Of a stretch of DNA of 64,000 bases, positions 58,951-64,000 are shown piece after piece. This DNA comes from Flavobacterium lotistagni. Its GTDB lineage: Bacteria > Bacteroidota > Bacteroidia > Flavobacteriales > Flavobacteriaceae. Each line of letters begins with the position of its first letter. Position 1 is the stretch's first letter. Location of the stretch: positions 62,001-126,000 of the forward strand of contig NZ_JAAJBU010000008.1 of NCBI RefSeq assembly GCF_011392125.1. Reading direction: 5' to 3'. Both the position numbers and the translations under genes were made by a program. The notes under the pieces are model-generated. The model saw only the letters and a list, made by a program, of their open reading frames with translations, was not told the origin of the DNA and searched no databases.

Positions 58951-60558
58951 CTAATTTCGTTGGCGTTTATTTATAAGCTGTTGACGAATCAATTCAATCC
59001 TGTTGATTTCTTCGACTGACAATCCTAAAGAACCATTCAAGATGGCATAGTTGTTTTGGGTCAAAACGTCTTGGATGGAATTTTTATTTGCAAACGCAAT
59101 CTCATACTCTGCAAAATTATTGCAGACGGTGTATGGCACAGGAAGTATCCTGAATTCATTAGGTGTCAATTCCAGAACGCCACCTCCATAATACCTTCCC
59201 TCCAATTCGGCGTAGGCCAATGTAAGTGAATTGTAGAATGAGTAGATAAAATTATTCAATTCAAATCCGTTAATCATTTCAATTTTGTAGGCGCTGTCAG
59301 TAACCAAGACATTGGCATCATTCCTTATTAATTTAGGATATTCATGTGCTCTCTTAAAGAAAAAGGCGGCCGGAATCTCTGCAATATTATTAACCTGGTA
59401 CCATTTGTTTCTTTGTTTGCATTTAAAGCCGTTTGGCAAATCCATTTCGACACCAGCTGCCAAATAAGTACTTATATCTTCAGTTATCTGATTATCTTCC
59501 ATCGGGTTAAAATCCAAGAGGTAAGCAGGCTTATTGCCATTGACAAGATTTTGGAAATTGTTGTCATTGAACGAAATAGAACCATTTACGAAAAAACCTT
59601 TCTGGACAATCGGACGAATGTAGTTGTGCAGATTGAATTGTTCTACCGTATCCCTGTTTACTATAAAAAACTTATTGGCCGCTGTAACAATGCCCGGCTT
59701 ATTGTTTAAATGGTGGCTGACAAGATTTAACCTCGACTTTATGGATTCCAAGAATTCATATTCTTCGGGTGTGATTAAGTGATGTGTCCATTTCTTGTCT
59801 GAATCTGATACTGCGGTATTTCTGTTAAAGACATAATTACCATTCTCCAGATCGTCAAGTGAGGAAATGTTTGTGTAGAAAGTACCAGCATTTTCATGCT
59901 GTTTATATCCGATCAGCAGTACGGTATCCTGACCTTTGCATTCCTGGAATTGCAATTCATTGAATGTAAAAATCTCCATTCTCTGAAACTCAGCTTTAAG
60001 GAGATTCCGTATTTCCTCAGTAAATTTCACCTGAAGCAATTCCAATGGTAATATAAGCGCCATCATCCCATTATCGGCCAGTTTACTGACCCCACTTACC
60101 ACAAATGATGTCCAAATGTTATTGATGCTCTTGTCGGAAAGCAACTTCTCTGCATGGATTAATTTTGCCAGGTTTTTGTGTTCTTCGTCAAGAAGGGTTT
60201 TCTTCACATAAGGTGGGTTCCCGAGATAAAGCGAATAGCGGTTGTTGTCCCTGAAATGAAATTCCAGATAATCTTCATTAAATGACTGAAGCTGTATATT
60301 TGGATTGAGCGGTATTTGAAGTGCCTTATTGATTTCCTCTTCATTTTTTTCAACAATCGTTAGATTCACGCTATTGAAATTCGGTAAGTGAACACTATTG
60401 GAAATTGAAGATAAAAATGCACCATCACCAACACTAGGCTCGATAATGGATATATCTGCCTGACCTGCCAGACGGACAAGGCAATAATCGGTCACAAGAT
60501 TTGCCAATCTTGTAGGAGTATAATATGAGCCTGTTTTTTTTTTATTGTCCAACTTCAA
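58951..60558 (-). CDS. N6-adenine DNA methyltransferase (Eco57I/TaqI-like)
   Basis: 535 residues. Start region GSYYTPTRLANLV, SAM motif IIEPSVGDGAFL (38-49) and catalytic NPPY (114-117, LGNPPYVKK). The C-terminal 350 residues form the target-recognition part (RPIVQKGFFV, YYGGGVLELTPNEFRILPVP, typical of type II/IIG methylases). Modifies DNA to protect the host in the simplest model. No nuclease domain in the same protein; the HNH gene upstream overlaps by 17 bases and is the likely nuclease partner. Confidence 0.9.
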   Translation of the reverse strand: MKLDNKKKTGSYYTPTRLANLVTDYCLVRLAGQADISIIEPSVGDGAFLSSISNSVHLPNFNSVNLTIVEKNEEEINKALQIPLNPNIQLQSFNEDYLEFHFRDNNRYSLYLGNPPYVKKTLLDEEHKNLAKLIHAEKLLSDKSINNIWTSFVVSGVSKLADNGMMALILPLELLQVKFTEEIRNLLKAEFQRMEIFTFNELQFQECKGQDTVLLIGYKQHENAGTFYTNISSLDDLENGNYVFNRNTAVSDSDKKWTHHLITPEEYEFLESIKSRLNLVSHHLNNKPGIVTAANKFFIVNRDTVEQFNLHNYIRPIVQKGFFVNGSISFNDNNFQNLVNGNKPAYLLDFNPMEDNQITEDISTYLAAGVEMDLPNGFKCKQRNKWYQVNNIAEIPAAFFFKRAHEYPKLIRNDANVLVTDSAYKIEMINGFELNNFIYSFYNSLTLAYAELEGRYYGGGVLELTPNEFRILPVPYTVCNNFAEYEIAFANKNSIQDVLTQNNYAILNGSLGLSVEEINRIELIRQQLINKRQRN

Positions 60559-61114
60559 GGTAATTTAAGTAATTCAAAAATTCAGAGGCCAGATCGCTTT
60601 GAACTAACTTTAATCTTGTTTTGTCTTCTCCGTCTTCGAGAGATTCTATTAAATTTTTTACTTCGTTCATTTTGTCTCGAAGCTTATCAAGCATGAAAAT
60701 TATCTGATATCTTCCGAGATATAATTTTAATTTAGTGTACATATAATTTGCCCTTGGAGAATCTGCATTTGGGTAAATATTACCATGTTCATCCCTATAG
60801 AAGTGTAAATTATAATCATCATTAACTGGATCCAGATAATCATTATCATCATCTCCTTTGGCCATATTCACATAGGAACATGAATAAACTAAATTTTTAT
60901 AATCATTTAAAAGTTCCGGGTTTTTTGATTTTGGTTTGACATGATCTATGTGAAAACACTGTTTTCCACCAAACCAGATATGGTGGCAATTTGTATAACC
61001 GCAACGCTTATTAAAATCGTCCACCAAAAATGTTTTATATTTCTGATACGGATTTAAAATTGGACCTGTATAACTTCTTACAGGAGCACTCTCTCTAAAC
61101 AGCGGCTTACTCAT
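60542..61114 (-). CDS. HNH endonuclease
   Basis: 190 residues from the ATG at 61114, which overlaps the receiver gene stop as ATGAGTAA, a usual coupling arrangement; an ATG at 61135 is also in frame. HNH core FHIDHVKPKSKNPELL with NLVYSCSYVNMAKGD, preceded by a Cys pair (C-x4-C in CGYTNC) that may bind zinc. Helical C-terminal tail. Reminiscent of HNH proteins of restriction systems. Overlaps the methylase gene by 17 bases. Confidence 0.86.
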   Translation of the reverse strand: MSKPLFRESAPVRSYTGPILNPYQKYKTFLVDDFNKRCGYTNCHHIWFGGKQCFHIDHVKPKSKNPELLNDYKNLVYSCSYVNMAKGDDDNDYLDPVNDDYNLHFYRDEHGNIYPNADSPRANYMYTKLKLYLGRYQIIFMLDKLRDKMNEVKNLIESLEDGEDKTRLKLVQSDLASEFLNYLNYLEVGQ

Positions 61115-61748
61115 TCTTTTTGGACTTAATTTCATTAATCAACGCATCTGTTTTCTCAATTAGAGTGTTAAGCCTTTCTGCATTCGTATTAGCTTTGAGG
61201 CTTGGTGGTATTGCATTTCTTTTGTCTAAAGATTTTTCGACTAGTGCATCAAGTTCAATCAATTCTTCTTCTTCTGATAAAGTAAGTGGTTCAGTTTGCC
61301 TTTTTATAATTAATTCTTTGATACGAATTTCTGCATTTTCAATTTTGGCTATATGCTTCTTGATTTGTGTTATGACTTTTTCAAAAAATTTGGGAGACTC
61401 CTGAATATCTTTTTTCTCATAAACTATGTTTACATCAAACCCTTTGTCGATAGCGTCATCTTCAAAAGAAGTTAAAATAAATACGGGAAATTCCGCTCGA
61501 ACTTCTATTACTCCTTTAATGACATCAGAGCCGTTATAATGAACAGTTGGGTCTTCTTCGGATAGCCTAAAATCAGCTACTACTGCATCAACTGACGAAT
61601 CGAAAATCTCGGCAATTGTTTCTTCAATTGAAGCTTTTGGTTTTATTGCAACTACCTCAAATTTTTCAAGGGCGCGGAGCAATACACTACGCTTAAAAGA
61701 GCGTATGTCAGTATCCATTTCGTCTATATATGCAACTCTGTAACTCAT
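61107..61748 (-). CDS. Receiver-domain (REC-like) protein without DNA-binding domain
   Basis: 213 residues. Receiver-like N-terminal half: acidic residues near the start (VAYIDEMDTD, E10/D12), candidate phospho-acceptor Asp59 (AVVADFRLSE), Thr93 (VFILTSFED) and Lys112/113 (VYEKKD). The C-terminal half (about 125-213) is charged coiled coil with no HTH. One base separates it from the GHKL kinase gene, so it is the likely phosphotransfer partner. It may pass the signal to the nuclease/methylase proteins through the coiled coil. Confidence 0.75.
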   Translation of the reverse strand: MSYRVAYIDEMDTDIRSFKRSVLLRALEKFEVVAIKPKASIEETIAEIFDSSVDAVVADFRLSEEDPTVHYNGSDVIKGVIEVRAEFPVFILTSFEDDAIDKGFDVNIVYEKKDIQESPKFFEKVITQIKKHIAKIENAEIRIKELIIKRQTEPLTLSEEEELIELDALVEKSLDKRNAIPPSLKANTNAERLNTLIEKTDALINEIKSKKNE

Positions 61749-61749
61749 A

Positions 61750-64000
61750 TTAATTTGCGGGTAGGTTAATTTTTATTTGAAAGCCAGGTCTAATTTTGGT
61801 TAGCCTGATTGTTCCTTTGTATTCATCTACTACAGATTTCATAATCCACATTCCTAAGCCAGTGCCATTTTGCTCTCCTGTGTGATCGTCTCTCTTAGTA
61901 CTGTAAAATGGTTGATAAATTTTATTTGGGTCGGTTATACGTGGGTCTAGTCCAGGACCTGAGTCTTCATAAACTACGTTGATTCCGGTTTTTATGTCAT
62001 AATCAAAACTAAATTCAATTTTTCTAATATCTGAAGCGTCAGACCTGTTGAAAGCATCAACGGAGTTTGAAATTAAATTATTAAAAATGCTATCTAAATC
62101 AATTTCATGTCCTTTAAAGAATACTTCCGAAAAAACTCCCTTCTTGACCGAAAATTCAACTTTCTTTTTCTTTAAAATTGAGTCCCATAGTCTTTCGAAT
62201 TTTGTTAAGTAATCAACAAGGTCGATATTCTTTTGAGTTCTTTTATCTTTTTTTACTGCGCCCAACGAGAAATCCAACCAATGCTTTAATTTTTTATCCT
62301 GGTCCTGAATGTCATCAATTAAGATAAAAGGGTTTAATTCTTCGGGGAGTAGTTTCAGTTTTTCTGGGTCGATAATATCATTAAGTATTAACCTTAAATC
62401 AGTTGTTCTCGGTAGTAAACTGTCACTCATATTTTTCAACTCGTGTGCAAATGAAGTAACTATCATTCCCGCACTTGCTAATACACGAAGTAACTTTTGT
62501 TCATCTTTTAGTTCATCATTCTCTTCTTCGAACGCTAATATACCTTGTACGTAGGTTTCATTATCATCTTCTGTAGTATCAGAATCCGAAGTGCCAGTAT
62601 TTGAACCTGAGCCACCATTATTTGCATTTTCACTTGCAGCTTTTGCTTTTTCGGCAGCTTTTTTTCTCGCTTCCTCGGCTTTATTGTTATCTTCAAAAAT
62701 CTTTTTCAACGACATCATGATTTGATTTCTGTCGTTTTCAAATATTCCGATGATTTCAATCAGAATATTTTTAAATACTGCGAACGCATCACTTTCCTGT
62801 ATGCCTTCCCGACTTGATTTATCTTCAAAATTTAGATTATGAATTCTGGAAATATTAACAATACCATACGTTTGTTGTGGTCTAACTTTATAACCAGGTC
62901 TTGTCACTGTAGGGTTTTGCAAAGCTCTTTTTCCTAAGTCGAGCCAGTCGAATGAATTGCTTTTTACTTCACCATAGGGGCGAACTCTAAAATAATCCCG
63001 AAACAGCTTAATTCCTCCAAATTCATTTAACCATTTTGCGCGGTCTCTATAGTTAACAATTTTGTAGGGATATTTTTTTATTTCATCTTTTTCCTGACCA
63101 CCGCCTCGCTTTAAAAAGTAGAATTCAAACTCAAAAGAGCCAATCTTTTTCAGATTATTATCGACATCTTTAAATCCAGCTAACAAGTTTTCTAACGTTG
63201 TATTTATTGTATAACCAGTTTCATCGAAAGTGTTTGGTCCATACAGATTTGGAGAATTCGTTGCTATTTCAGAATTGAAAAAATCTAATTGTTTTAAATC
63301 TTCAATATTTAATTCGTTCCGCTCAACGTTTATGCTTAGGTTCCCCGAATCATCACACTTGGCTGCAACTTTATAATCGTAGTCGTCACAGACTGTTGAG
63401 TTAACGAAACCATATTTCTCTGGATCTAAAGTTGAATAAAGATATATGTCAAATTTAGAAATAGCTTTGGGCGGTACTAATAGCTCCAAATTGGAGTACA
63501 AAGCATCTACACTTTTTTCATACCAATCGTCACGAAGTTCTGTAATTTGAATTATAGTTCCTTCCTCAAGTAACCAATCTTTTAATATTTCAGTATCAAT
63601 ATCGAAATCTGTCAAAATTTCCGCCGCTATAGTTTTGATACTTGTAAATTCGGTATCGTCTAAGTCAGCTTTTACATCTGAAATGACTGCTGATTTTTTA
63701 TTAAATTCCTCCCAATTTACCTTCCATTCTATTACTTTCTCTCTATCAAAAGTTTTTGTTAACATTTTGCATTTTGAACCTAGTCGATCAATTGCAAATC
63801 TTCCTATTCCTTTAGCTCCGGTTTTAACTCTTTCCTCAAGTGTGTAGGGATCATCTAACTTGTCATCAGTTCCGATAATCATCCAATGACTTAATATTTT
63901 TTCCATTGTCATTCCAGTACCACTGTCAAGAATGAATATTTGGTCCTCTATCGGATCAATAATAATAATTCCAAACTTTGAATCTGCATCATAGCAATTT
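61750..64000 (-). CDS. MORC/Hsp90-type GHKL ATPase fused to a histidine kinase, 5' end outside window
   Basis: The frame is open to the right edge (750 codons readable). N-terminal GHKL domain: NCYDADS at the very edge, DSGTGMT, WMIIGTDDK and GAKGIGRFAIDRLG are the N, G1 and following boxes of MORC/Hsp90/MutL-type ATPases; the internal ATG at 63912 is inside that domain and not the start. A low-complexity Asn/Gly/Ser/Asp linker follows. The C-terminal half is a histidine kinase: TSFAHELKNMSDSL with His490 (counted from 63912), NNLISNSVDAF, EDSGPGLD and GTGLGMWIMK. Two ATPase modules in one chain. First visible gene of the island operon. Confidence 0.85.
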   Translation of the reverse strand, partial: NCYDADSKFGIIIIDPIEDQIFILDSGTGMTMEKILSHWMIIGTDDKLDDPYTLEERVKTGAKGIGRFAIDRLGSKCKMLTKTFDREKVIEWKVNWEEFNKKSAVISDVKADLDDTEFTSIKTIAAEILTDFDIDTEILKDWLLEEGTIIQITELRDDWYEKSVDALYSNLELLVPPKAISKFDIYLYSTLDPEKYGFVNSTVCDDYDYKVAAKCDDSGNLSINVERNELNIEDLKQLDFFNSEIATNSPNLYGPNTFDETGYTINTTLENLLAGFKDVDNNLKKIGSFEFEFYFLKRGGGQEKDEIKKYPYKIVNYRDRAKWLNEFGGIKLFRDYFRVRPYGEVKSNSFDWLDLGKRALQNPTVTRPGYKVRPQQTYGIVNISRIHNLNFEDKSSREGIQESDAFAVFKNILIEIIGIFENDRNQIMMSLKKIFEDNNKAEEARKKAAEKAKAASENANNGGSGSNTGTSDSDTTEDDNETYVQGILAFEEENDELKDEQKLLRVLASAGMIVTSFAHELKNMSDSLLPRTTDLRLILNDIIDPEKLKLLPEELNPFILIDDIQDQDKKLKHWLDFSLGAVKKDKRTQKNIDLVDYLTKFERLWDSILKKKKVEFSVKKGVFSEVFFKGHEIDLDSIFNNLISNSVDAFNRSDASDIRKIEFSFDYDIKTGINVVYEDSGPGLDPRITDPNKIYQPFYSTKRDDHTGEQNGTGLGMWIMKSVVDEYKGTIRLTKIRPGFQIKINLPAN

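Overview
The window looks like a chromosome segment of a Bacteroidota, family Flavobacteriaceae, most likely Flavobacterium or a close relative. This rests on several type IX secretion (T9SS) cargo proteins with C-terminal sorting domains, promoters of the flavobacterial TTTG-N19-TAnnTTTG type, DUF4395 and DUF2975 genes, and low to moderate GC. No rRNA, intact tRNA, CRISPR array or insertion sequence was found.

Layout. 1-5.4 kb: a leftward three-gene RND efflux operon (outer-membrane channel, adaptor, permease cut by the left edge) with a REP-like palindrome between adaptor and permease. 5.6-8.3 kb: an alpha/beta-hydrolase lipoprotein and a membrane-anchored AraC regulator. 8.3-13.0 kb: two tandem paralogous TPR histidine kinases and one NarL/LuxR-type response regulator. 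13.1-32.4 kb: a rightward block of secreted and surface proteins (beta-helix, 5 x 81-residue repeat protein, propeller, SGNH/PKD, BNR and Kelch proteins, two duplicated lipoproteins, a CHU_C-type protein). Three of its transcription units begin with an almost identical promoter carrying a NarL-style 7-2-7 palindrome at a fixed 63-base distance from the -7 box; the nearby response regulator is the obvious candidate activator. 32.4-39.7 kb: mixed genes (a methyltransferase-HMA fusion, rhodanese, outer-membrane proteins, a Crp-family regulator with a plausible target site, DoxX).

39.8-48.6 kb: a leftward run of nine small-molecule or stress enzymes (tautomerase, SDR, DJ-1/PfpI, SnoaL-like, cupin, nitronate monooxygenase, PaiB, cyclase, PLP decarboxylase), a YCF48-like lipoprotein and an AraC regulator. 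Both the enzyme run and the lipoprotein gene are preceded by the same 27-base box placed 26 bases before a weak -7 element, a likely AraC regulon. 48.7-53.5 kb: an ABC ATPase with an ABC-permease/M1-peptidase fusion, then a DUF2975-XRE pair whose promoter is covered by a perfect 47-base palindrome.

53.9-64.0 kb: an accessory island. It begins next to what looks like the displaced 3' end of a tRNA-Ser gene with its terminator. It holds a rightward Mrr-like nuclease gene and, on the other strand, a compact operon of at least eight genes: a protein with a MORC/Hsp90-type GHKL ATPase domain fused to a histidine kinase (runs off the right edge), a receiver-domain protein, an HNH nuclease, an Eco57I-like N6-adenine methylase, a UPF0489 protein, a second HNH protein, an AbiV-like protein and an RX4H (HEPN-like) protein. 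This looks like a phospho-signalling restriction/abortive-infection system and is the best candidate for an undescribed system here.
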